Source of the DNA: Patescibacteria group bacterium
Lineage (GTDB): Bacteria; Patescibacteriota; UBA1384; CAILIB01
Assembly: GCA_018968785.1 (NCBI GenBank)
Contig: JAGWZN010000052.1
Span: 1-6,211, forward strand
DNA length: 6,211 nt
Reading direction: 5' to 3'
The position numbers and the translations under genes are program-made. Shown one piece after another: positions 1 to 6,040 of this stretch. The number at the start of each line of letters is the position of its first letter. The first letter of the stretch is position 1. The notes under the pieces are model-generated. The model was given only the letters and a program-made list of their open reading frames with translations. It was not told where the DNA came from and searched no databases.

Positions 1-175
1 GGCGACGGTCGCTATTAACGCTGCCAAAAACGCCGGCTTGCTGGCAGTGCGGATCTTAGCCGCTGCTGATCCTAACGTTCGGGAGAAAATGACGGCGTAT
101 CAGGAGGAGTTACGGCAAACCGTCGAGCGGAAGGCGGGAAAACTACGCGAAATGGGCTATCAGAAGTATTCATAA
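1..175 (+). CDS. purE: PurE, N5-carboxyaminoimidazole ribonucleotide mutase, 3' end only
   Basis: Only the last 57 codons and the TAA stop (173-175) lie in the window; the reading frame begins at base 2 and the start is outside. The fragment opens with ATVAINAAKNAGLLAVRIL, which matches the conserved C-terminal helix of class I PurE (family pattern VATVAIG.AKNAGLLA..IL), and continues with a charged helix ending MGYQKYS. PurE moves the carboxyl group of N5-CAIR to give CAIR in cytosolic purine synthesis. An Asn stands where the usual Gly of 'AIG' is found. It lies 11 bases upstream of purC on the same strand, the common purE-purC operon order, and its product is the substrate of PurC. The catalytic Ser/His region of PurE is not in view, so activity cannot be judged. 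Confidence 0.88.
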   Translation, partial: ATVAINAAKNAGLLAVRILAAADPNVREKMTAYQEELRQTVERKAGKLREMGYQKYS

Positions 176-186
176 AGCAAACCAGT

Positions 187-1155
187 ATGGTACCAGAGGA
201 TACAATTCGGGCGGCCTTGCCGCAAGCACTGCAGACCGTAGACCTGCCGAACTGCGGACCGAAAGAGCAAGGAAAGGTGCGCGACTGCTACACCTTGGGG
301 GAGCAACGCGTTATGGTTACTACCGATCGGCAGTCGGCATTCGATCATGTACTTGGCCTGATTCCGTATAAGGGTGCTGTGCTGAATCTTCTGGCCGAAT
401 TCTGGTTTGAGCAGACCGGGCAGATTATTCCTAACCATATGATTTGCGTGCCGGATCCGAACGTGCTGATTGCTCACACCTGCCAGCCGATTCCGGTTGA
501 GATGGTGGTGCGCGGCTACATCTCGGGGGTGACTAAAACTTCTATCTGGTATTCCTATCGACGGGGCGAGCGGGAGATTTACGGTCTGCGATTCCCGGAC
601 GGCTTACGCAAAAACCAGATTCTGCCCGAGCCGGTTATCACGCCAACTACCCATGGCGGTGGCGCCGGCGGCCATGACGAACGGCTGACCCGGGAAGAGA
701 TTATACGCAGGGGTCTGGTGGAACCGGAACTGTATACCCAGATGGAACAGGCGGCACTGGCGCTCTTTCATTTTGGGAGTCATTATGTGAAACAGCGCGG
801 TCTGATACTGGTCGATACCAAGTACGAATTTGGTCTCTATCAGGATAAGCTTATGCTGATGGATGAGATCCATACGCCTGATTCATCCCGGTTCTGGAAA
901 GCCGATACCTACGAGGAACGGTTTGAGCGGGGCGAAGAACCGGAGAACTTCGACAAGGAGTTCCTGCGGTTGTGGTATCAGGAGCGGGGATATACGGGCG
1001 ATGGCGAACCGCCGGCCATGACCGACGACCTGGCGGTAGCGGTAGCTCAGCGGTATATCGCCGTCTACGAGCAAATTACCGCTACTAAATTCCATCCTTT
1101 TTCCTATCCGATCGAACAACGGATTATTGGGGCGGTAGCCGCGGCAACCGTCTAG
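187..1155 (+). CDS. purC: PurC, SAICAR synthetase (phosphoribosylaminoimidazole-succinocarboxamide synthase)
   Basis: This 322-residue cytosolic enzyme joins CAIR and aspartate with ATP to make SAICAR. Visible family motifs in order are GKVRD (29-33, ATP-binding loop), DRQSAFD (47-53), PVEMVVRG (103-110, signature 1), TPTT (152-155), GHDE (162-165), LVDTKYEFG (208-216, signature 2) and DEIHTPDSSRFW (226-237). The length and the TS.W segment after signature 1 fit the longer PurC type seen in plants, yeast and some bacteria rather than the roughly 240-residue E. coli form. Oddities are SGV at 113-115 where most members have TGS, and HGGGAGG at 156-162 in place of the usual Lys-containing linker. 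The ATG is 11 bases after purE and lacks a clear Shine-Dalgarno sequence; it was chosen because the LPQAL...GKVRD region aligns with the normal N terminus. The TAG stop overlaps the purM stop on the other strand. Confidence 0.95.
   Translation: MVPEDTIRAALPQALQTVDLPNCGPKEQGKVRDCYTLGEQRVMVTTDRQSAFDHVLGLIPYKGAVLNLLAEFWFEQTGQIIPNHMICVPDPNVLIAHTCQPIPVEMVVRGYISGVTKTSIWYSYRRGEREIYGLRFPDGLRKNQILPEPVITPTTHGGGAGGHDERLTREEIIRRGLVEPELYTQMEQAALALFHFGSHYVKQRGLILVDTKYEFGLYQDKLMLMDEIHTPDSSRFWKADTYEERFERGEEPENFDKEFLRLWYQERGYTGDGEPPAMTDDLAVAVAQRYIAVYEQITATKFHPFSYPIEQRIIGAVAAATV
1152..1155. other. Shared CTAG stop site of convergent purC and purM
   Basis: The palindrome CTAG carries both stop codons: TAG at 1153-1155 ends purC on the plus strand, and the complement of 1152-1154 reads TAG and ends purM on the minus strand. 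There is no intergenic space, hence no room for a terminator outside coding sequence. This is seen directly in the sequence. Confidence 0.95.
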
Positions 1156-2252
1156 CGAACCGCTAACGTTTCACCGCCAAAAGTAACGGCCTTCGGCTCG
1201 ATAATGACCTGCTTCGGTCCCGTTTCCACGGTACCGGCCGGCCAACTGCGGAGATGGTAGTTCATTTCGGCAATCCGGCGCGCCTGTTCCACCTGACCGG
1301 CCGGTAAATAGATAGCGAAACCGGCTCCCATATTGAAATTCCCGTACATCTCGGCGTCGTCATTTCCGGACTGGGTCTGAATAAAGTCAAAGAGAGGATC
1401 GACCGGCGGCAGTTCGATGAGACGGTAGGTAAAGGCTTGGGGCGCCCGCATGAGCTTGCGCCAGCCGTGGCCGGTGATATTAACCATATAATGAATATCG
1501 ATCTCGGCCTCGAACAGCTCCTGTACCAGCCGGGCGTAGATATGGGTCGGCCGGAGCAGGCTTTCACCGTAGGTCTGCCCGGTATCCAGCTTAGTGCCGT
1601 ACCCCTGAGGGACAGTATCGGCAATGGCGCGCGCCAGGGTAATACCGTTGGCGTGGATACCGCTGCTTTCAATCAGCAGAATCACGTCGCCGGTCTGCAG
1701 TTTATCGCCTAGGGTGAGCCGGTCGGCCGGATCAATAATACCAACGCAGGAACCGGCCAGATCGATTGCTGTCGGCTCGATCACCTGCTTTAAGGTCGGC
1801 GTTTCACCGCCACCCCAGGTTATGCCAGCCAGCTCGCAGGCGTACTCCCAGCCATTGACCAGGTCGTCGGTTCGTTCTGCGTCATCGAACCACTGCGAGC
1901 TGCCAACGGCGAAGTACGCGTTTATGACCAGCGGTTTGGCTCCCACGACAATCAGATCGTTGACGATCATGGCTACCGTATCCTGAGCTATCTGATCATA
2001 ATAGGTCTTGCCAGTCAGCGGACGCACTTGATCGGCAACCAGGTTTTTCGTACCCAGTCCCTCGATCACCAGAGAGCTGTAGGTGGCTCCGGTCTTCCAA
2101 ACATAGGCGGATTCACCTCGACTGGTTCCGACCTCCTCCATGCCGGCCGTAGTAAGCTGGGCACCGGTTTTAGCGGCCGCGACTTGGGCTAACCGTTTAA
2201 GCCGATCGAGGCTGTGGTACTGAACTCCTGATGAGGCGTAAGTAAGTGGCAT
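1152..2252 (-). CDS. purM: PurM-type AIR synthetase (phosphoribosylformylglycinamidine cyclo-ligase), divergent
   Basis: This 366-residue cytosolic enzyme is expected to close FGAM to AIR with ATP, two steps before SAICAR. It shows the PurM/PurL-type order of motifs: YASSGV (5-10, family Y.DAGV), GLGTK (65-69), QDTVAMIVNDL (90-100), GAKPL (104-108), GGGET (147-151), ESSGIHANG (195-203), LLRPTHIY (232-239), NITGHGWRKLMR (258-269) and FNMGAGF (306-312). The family normally reads HITGGG..N..R at the penultimate site and FNMGVGM at the last, so this is a divergent branch; an AIR-synthase-related protein of another function is possible but less likely given purE and purC beside it. The ATG at 2252 is the only one upstream of YASSGV before an in-frame stop, and no Shine-Dalgarno is visible. 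It follows the fusion gene by 34 bases and is the last gene of the minus-strand run. Confidence 0.88.
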   Translation of the reverse strand: MPLTYASSGVQYHSLDRLKRLAQVAAAKTGAQLTTAGMEEVGTSRGESAYVWKTGATYSSLVIEGLGTKNLVADQVRPLTGKTYYDQIAQDTVAMIVNDLIVVGAKPLVINAYFAVGSSQWFDDAERTDDLVNGWEYACELAGITWGGGETPTLKQVIEPTAIDLAGSCVGIIDPADRLTLGDKLQTGDVILLIESSGIHANGITLARAIADTVPQGYGTKLDTGQTYGESLLRPTHIYARLVQELFEAEIDIHYMVNITGHGWRKLMRAPQAFTYRLIELPPVDPLFDFIQTQSGNDDAEMYGNFNMGAGFAIYLPAGQVEQARRIAEMNYHLRSWPAGTVETGPKQVIIEPKAVTFGGETLAVR

Positions 2253-2286
2253 GGTGACAGTTAGAGAAGTTATGGAACTAGCTCAA

Positions 2287-3549
2287 TCATATATGGGCGG
2301 AGACGGTTTGCAAAGGTTGAAGTTCTCTGAGCGCGCGGGAACCGACCCAACGAGCCGACTTTGAATTACTATTCTTTAATCGCCGAGCGGTTTCAATCGT
2401 GTGCTTTCGTAGATTGATATTGTGATTGCCGACCTGCCGAAGCGCCCAAACCGCCGCCTTTTTTACGAAATTCCGCTCATCAATCGCTTCTTTTTCTATC
2501 AATGTGAGAAAACGGAGGAATACCTCGTCCGGCAGATCGCGGCGGTGAACCGTTAGGGTAGCCATTAAAGCCAGTCCGGCCCGCTTCTCAAACTCCGGTG
2601 CGCGGCCGGACCACTCTTCGGCTTTGCGGGGAGCGATATCGATTTTAGAGAATAGGTTGAGGCAGGTTTCATCGCAGACATCCCAGGAATCAAAGTCGGC
2701 AGTCCAGCGGTCCATCTGGGCTTCGGTAACCTGATTATGATTCTCAATAATACCGGCCATAATGCGTGCCTCATGTATCTTACTTTTCCACAGCTCGATG
2801 GCTAACGGATGGCAGTTGCGATAGGGACGGCTATACCGACGAAGGTTACTGACAGAAGTTCCGTACGCCCGTTTGATATTTATGCCAAACCTCGCCATCC
2901 CTTCCCGATTACGTTCACTCCCCATGGCATCTAAATCATGGAGAATCAGCTCTGTCATACTTTTGATTACAAATTTTTGCAGCGGCTTGATGTAGACCCG
3001 GTACCAGATTCGGTTTGTTTCGTTGAGGGTCAATTCCGCCACATACTTTCCGGTGGTTGATTCGATTTGTAGGGAGGAGATCGGGAAACCGCTTACACGG
3101 GTGGGGCAGGGAGTGGCAACAAACAGCCGATCCGGAGTAAAGAGAGAAAAAGTACGGCAGTATCCGTTGGGAAAAGCTAAGGAAAAAGCGTACTTCCAAT
3201 GGCCGGTTACCGATCCGCCATGCCGTTGGAATAAATCGGAATAGTACGCGACCATTTCCTCATCATTGGCCCGATGGTTATCACGGCCGAACCGGCGAAC
3301 TTGGGTTCCGGGTTGTTGATCGAGGGGAATACCATCTAAGACCAATGCTTCATCACTGGCCAATACCGGCACTCCTAACTTTAGCACATGGGCTGTTGCT
3401 TTTTGTTCGGCATTCTCCTCGACAGTGCGGCCGTCTTCTGACAAAGACACAGCCAGCTTGGGAGGGAGAACCTCAATACCGATCGGACTAAGCGCGGCCT
3501 GCATTCGCTTGATTTTTCCGGAGTTGGAGGTGCCGGCTACCAGTTGCAT
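2287..3549 (-). CDS. Two-domain protein: Ham1/RdgB-like NTP pyrophosphatase fused to AlkD-like DNA glycosylase
   Basis: This 420-residue protein has two domains in one open frame. Residues 1-190 resemble Ham1/RdgB, which hydrolyses dITP, XTP and related nucleotides to monophosphates: GTSNSGKI (6-13, phosphate-binding Lys12), TVEENAEQKA (42-51, acidic metal site), LASDEALVLD (63-72, Asp66 at the general-base position), QPGTQVRRFG (79-88) and AELT (171-174). Residues about 198-415 match AlkD-type HEAT-like alkylpurine glycosylases: EGMARFGI (216-223), FDSWDVCDET (286-295), EKRAGLALMA (321-330), DERNFVKKAAVWALRQVG (357-374) and SKSARWV (396-402). Trp289, Asp293, Arg323 and Trp368 fall at the four active-site positions known in Bacillus cereus AlkD (W109, D113, R148, W187). 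No membrane segment or signal peptide is seen, so it is cytosolic. The start sits directly before the conserved VAGTSN strand and lacks an evident Shine-Dalgarno. The pyrophosphatase half has lost several nucleobase-binding residues. That both activities exist is inference. Confidence 0.88.
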   Translation of the reverse strand: MQLVAGTSNSGKIKRMQAALSPIGIEVLPPKLAVSLSEDGRTVEENAEQKATAHVLKLGVPVLASDEALVLDGIPLDQQPGTQVRRFGRDNHRANDEEMVAYYSDLFQRHGGSVTGHWKYAFSLAFPNGYCRTFSLFTPDRLFVATPCPTRVSGFPISSLQIESTTGKYVAELTLNETNRIWYRVYIKPLQKFVIKSMTELILHDLDAMGSERNREGMARFGINIKRAYGTSVSNLRRYSRPYRNCHPLAIELWKSKIHEARIMAGIIENHNQVTEAQMDRWTADFDSWDVCDETCLNLFSKIDIAPRKAEEWSGRAPEFEKRAGLALMATLTVHRRDLPDEVFLRFLTLIEKEAIDERNFVKKAAVWALRQVGNHNINLRKHTIETARRLKNSNSKSARWVGSRALRELQPLQTVSAHI

Positions 3550-3566
3550 GGGGTCCGTTACTGATT

Positions 3567-3584
3567 TCTATAGCTCAGTATAGA
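3567..3584 (-). promoter_or_regulatory. Inverted repeat with a possible -10 element upstream of the fusion gene
   Basis: In the 47-base gap between two minus-strand genes, the minus strand reads TCTATA, six bases, TATAGA: a perfect 6-base inverted repeat. The hexamer TATACT (complement of 3577-3582) inside it resembles a bacterial -10 box and would start a transcript about 20 bases before the ATG at 3549. No good -35 box was found 16-18 bases upstream, and there is no T-run to make it a terminator. It could be an internal promoter, an operator or chance AT-rich sequence. Confidence 0.22.
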
Positions 3585-3596
3585 CCAAATTGCCGG

Positions 3597-4061
3597 CTAC
3601 TGGGTAGTGGTGGTCGGACGGATCTGCACGGTTTGAGCGGCAATACTGCCATCCGAGTTGGGAGTGCCGGTAGCGGTAACCTCAGTACCGACTTTCAGAT
3701 CATCAGTGGTAGCGGCGGTGGTTGCGGTGACTGCGGTTGAAGAAGAGAGATAGATAATCTTCGTACTGCCATCGTTCATCTTAATGGTGATACTTTGACT
3801 GTCTTTACTGATAATTCGGCCAGCCGTTAAACCGCCGCCCCGTCGAAACGTTCCCCCGGTTCCTCCTCCGACCGTTCGGAAAACACCGCCACCGGTCCCG
3901 CCGCCGCTAAAGCCGAGACTTTGTAGCTTTTGAGGCAAGTCTTGCGGACTGATACCGGCGAGCGAATCTTTACTTTCCTGATATTTCAAACCGCCGAAAA
4001 ACGCGACCGCGCCGACAACCACCGCGACGATAATAATCATAAGATAAGGTTGGCTCTTCAT
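3597..4061 (-). CDS. Small membrane-anchored protein with DUF5666-like beta domain
   Basis: This 154-residue protein begins with a short charged N terminus and one hydrophobic segment (about 7-23, rich in Ile and Val) followed by FFGGLKYQESK, the layout of an uncleaved signal anchor with the rest outside the membrane. Residues 52-77 are a Gly/Thr/Arg-rich linker made of two imperfect repeats. Residues about 79-149 have the short beta-strand pattern of DUF5666-type OB-like domains: GRIISKDSQSITIK, DGSTKIIYL, LKVGTEVTATG, DGSIAAQTVQI. The tail is Thr-rich. It lies 30 bases after the FtsX-type permease gene and is probably cotranscribed with the export cassette, so it may act at the cell surface with it. 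No biochemical role is known for this family. No Shine-Dalgarno is evident; the ATG at 4061 gives a normal signal-anchor start. Confidence 0.8.
   Translation of the reverse strand: MKSQPYLMIIIVAVVVGAVAFFGGLKYQESKDSLAGISPQDLPQKLQSLGFSGGGTGGGVFRTVGGGTGGTFRRGGGLTAGRIISKDSQSITIKMNDGSTKIIYLSSSTAVTATTAATTDDLKVGTEVTATGTPNSDGSIAAQTVQIRPTTTTQ
3837..3905 (-). repeat. Tandem imperfect Gly-rich repeat encoding the linker of the anchored protein
   Basis: Residues 53-64 (GGGTGGGVFRTV) and 65-75 (GGGTGGTFRRG) of the anchored protein are two neighbouring copies of a GGGTGG-x-F-R unit. At DNA level the copies are only partly alike, so the repeat is old or kept at the protein level. It most likely forms a flexible spacer between the membrane anchor and the outer beta domain. 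Confidence 0.6.
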
Positions 4062-4091
4062 ACCATAAAGATTAGGAATAAAATGTCCGAG

Positions 4092-5312
4092 TTACTCGTA
4101 TTTCAAGGCATCAATCGGCTTCAGACCGGCTGCCCGGCTCGCCGGATAAAACCCGAAGACTATGCCGACCAAAGCGGAAACACCAAAGGATAGGAGGACG
4201 GACTGCCAGGTTACCGAGGCGGTTACCACGCCGAAGCTGGTGACCAGATCGGCAATTCCCCATCCGAGCAGAATGCCGATCGCGCCGCCCAGAAAGGTCA
4301 ACACGATCGCTTCCACCAGAAACTGCAGGCTGATATCCGCGCTTTTCGCTCCGATCGCCTTGCGTAAACCGATCTCCCGGGTGCGCTCGGTCACGGTGGT
4401 CAGCATCATATTCATAATGCCGATACCGCCTACCAGCAGCGAAATCCCGGCAATAGCGCCCAGGAGCAGGGTGAGTGTAGTGGTGACGCTGGACAGGCTG
4501 GACTCGAGATCGGCTTGGTTCAAGACATTGAAATCGGCTTGGGTCGGGTCGGAAATACGGTGCCGGGAGAGAAGCAGGGTGGTAATCTCTTGCTGGGCGG
4601 CGGAAATACTGTTCTGATCCTTGGCCTGCACATCAACCGCGGTAATTGACGCGCTACCGGCCAGATACCGTTGAGCGGTAGTAATAGGAATGTAGAAAGC
4701 GTCATCTGAATTGTTGAATCCGGATCCACCTTTCGATACAGTGACCCCGATAATCTTAAATTGGACTTTATTAATCTTCACCGTCTTACCGATCGGGTCG
4801 GCTCCGGTGCCGAACAGATTATCCCGGGTGGTCGGGCCGATTACCGCCACTTTGGCGTAGGTTTTCTCCTGTTGGTTGGTGATAAAAGAGCCGGAGTCAA
4901 TCTGGACATTGCGGATCTGGGGATAGCTCGGTTCGGTGCCGATTACCTGGGTGTTGGTGTTATTCCCTTTATAGGTTGCCTGGTACCTTCTGGTCAGTTC
5001 GGCGGCGACGGCAGCCGCGTCCGGTACGTCCTTTTTAATGGCGGCCGCGTCATCAGGAGTGAGAGTGGTGGCGTTACCGAAACCAAGGCTGACCGGACCG
5101 GCGTTGCGCGGCGCGCCGGGAATCACTTCCAATAGATTGGATCCTAAAGATGAGATACGCGAGGTAATAGAAGAAGTCGCGCCTTGTCCCACTCCGACTA
5201 ACGCGATTACCGAGCTGATGCCGATCACAATTCCCAGTATGGTTAAACCGGATCGGACTTTATTGGCGGAAAGAGCGGAGTATGTTTCGATAAAGAGGTC
5301 TTGAACGGTCAT
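4092..5312 (-). CDS. MacB/FtsX-type ABC transporter permease
   Basis: This 406-residue inner-membrane permease has the MacB layout: a cytoplasmic N-terminal helix (MTVQDLFIETYSALSANKVRS region), TM1 about 22-42, a large external MacB_PCD domain about 45-275, and three further membrane segments about 278-302, 330-352 and 371-389. The cytoplasmic coupling loop TERTREIGLRKAIGA (308-322) and the C-terminal YPASRAAGLKPIDALKYE (389-406) are the classic conserved elements of this family. It pairs with the ATPase encoded just upstream, whose stop overlaps its start as ATGA, a sign of translational coupling. MacB-type proteins drive substrates outward by a mechanotransmission mechanism in the outer part of the membrane or periplasm; the substrate here (peptide, lipid, antibiotic) cannot be told. 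I give no symbol because macB orthology is not shown and the ATPase is a separate protein rather than fused. Confidence 0.93.
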   Translation of the reverse strand: MTVQDLFIETYSALSANKVRSGLTILGIVIGISSVIALVGVGQGATSSITSRISSLGSNLLEVIPGAPRNAGPVSLGFGNATTLTPDDAAAIKKDVPDAAAVAAELTRRYQATYKGNNTNTQVIGTEPSYPQIRNVQIDSGSFITNQQEKTYAKVAVIGPTTRDNLFGTGADPIGKTVKINKVQFKIIGVTVSKGGSGFNNSDDAFYIPITTAQRYLAGSASITAVDVQAKDQNSISAAQQEITTLLLSRHRISDPTQADFNVLNQADLESSLSSVTTTLTLLLGAIAGISLLVGGIGIMNMMLTTVTERTREIGLRKAIGAKSADISLQFLVEAIVLTFLGGAIGILLGWGIADLVTSFGVVTASVTWQSVLLSFGVSALVGIVFGFYPASRAAGLKPIDALKYE

Positions 5313-6031
5313 AAATCTTCCTCCATCCGCGCTTGCAACGGCTTATTCGGCTGATCTTCCAGAATGTTGCCGTCCCGGATGTGGATAATCCGGTTCGCAT
5401 GTTCGGCTACATATTGGTCGTGGGTAATCAGCACGATCGTCCGACCCGCGTCATTCAGCTGCTGGAAGGTGTTCAGTACGACCCGGCCGGTTTTCTGATC
5501 CAGGTTTCCGGTCGGTTCGTCGGCTAGAATAATGCTCGGATTGTTGATGAGCGCTCGGGCGATCGCCACCCGCTGTTGTTGGCCGCCGGAAAGCTGGTTA
5601 GAGCGGTTACGGTACCGGTCTTCATCCAGTCCGGCGCTTTTTAGGGCCCGTTTCGCCAGATTTTCCCGCTGATCTGCCGGAACTTTGGTGTAAACCAAAG
5701 GTAGCTCGACATTACGCAAAACGGTAGCCCGAGCTAGAAGGTTAAACGATTGGAAAACGAAGCCGATTTTTTGGCTTCGGATTTCCGCCAGTTGGTTATC
5801 GTTTAGGTTGGCCACGTTAACTCCATCCAGCCGGTACTCGCCATCAGTCGGTGTGTCCAAAGCGCCGAGAATGTGCATCAGAGTGGATTTGCCCGATCCG
5901 GACGGCCCGATGACCGCCACAAACTCCCCTTCGGCTATCGTGAATGACACTCCTTTCAGTACGGTTGTTTTCACATCACCGTTGACGTACGTCTTACTAA
6001 TTTTGCGGCAGTCGATAATTGTTTTTGCCAT
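5309..6031 (-). CDS. MacB/LolD-type ABC transporter ATP-binding protein
   Basis: This 240-residue ATPase powers the neighbouring permease from the cytoplasmic side. It has every nucleotide-binding motif: Walker A GPSGSGKST (42-50), Q-loop Gln94 within FVFQSFNLLA (91-100), signature LSGGQQQR (147-154), Walker B IILADEP (167-173) with catalytic Glu172, D-loop NLD (176-178) and the switch His204. The Q-loop context FQ.FNLL and the N-terminal KTYVNGDVKTTVLKGVSF region are typical of the LolD/MacB/SalX class that partners FtsX-type permeases. Length is normal for a stand-alone subunit. The ATG at 6031 is 9 bases after the stop of the adaptor gene. Its own last codons contain the Shine-Dalgarno and start of the permease gene, so levels of the two subunits are probably tied. 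Confidence 0.95.
   Translation of the reverse strand: MAKTIIDCRKISKTYVNGDVKTTVLKGVSFTIAEGEFVAVIGPSGSGKSTLMHILGALDTPTDGEYRLDGVNVANLNDNQLAEIRSQKIGFVFQSFNLLARATVLRNVELPLVYTKVPADQRENLAKRALKSAGLDEDRYRNRSNQLSGGQQQRVAIARALINNPSIILADEPTGNLDQKTGRVVLNTFQQLNDAGRTIVLITHDQYVAEHANRIIHIRDGNILEDQPNKPLQARMEEDL
5320..5324 (-). promoter_or_regulatory. Shine-Dalgarno GGAGG for the permease gene
   Basis: The minus strand reads GGAGG, seven bases, then ATG at 5312, inside the last codons of the ATPase gene. The strength and spacing are ideal. It confirms the chosen start, which overlaps the ATPase TGA as ATGA. It is the only strong ribosome binding site I can see among the complete genes in this window. Confidence 0.8.
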
Positions 6032-6040
6032 TGCCGGTCT

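Noticed and set aside
160..477. Minus-strand frame of 105 codons across the start of purC
   Set aside because: It is antisense to well-conserved purC motifs and has no recognisable domain or ribosome binding site.
1130..1180. Search for a bidirectional terminator between purC and purM
   Set aside because: No stem-loop with a flanking T-run is visible around the overlapping stops.
1262..1986. Long open frames on both strands inside purM (for example 1262-1672 minus, 1624-1986 plus)
   Set aside because: They lie wholly within purM in other frames, have low-complexity or unnatural composition (many Arg, Pro, Ser), and match no family; purM motifs cover the same bases.
2270..2290. Six-codon ATG frame starting in an ATGA overlap with the stop of the fusion gene
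   Set aside because: It is too short to judge, has no ribosome binding site, and such overlaps arise easily by chance; a leader-peptide role for purM has no support.
3531..3600. Ten-base direct repeat TGCCGGCTAC at 3531-3540 and 3591-3600
   Set aside because: One copy encodes the conserved AGT of the pyrophosphatase N terminus and the other crosses the upstream gene's stop; there is no extension, mobile-element boundary or further copy, so chance is the simplest explanation.
4162..5304. Plus-strand frames of 88-151 codons opposite the permease gene
   Set aside because: They are complements of a clear MacB/FtsX-type gene with family motifs at both ends; their translations look random and Arg/Ser-rich.
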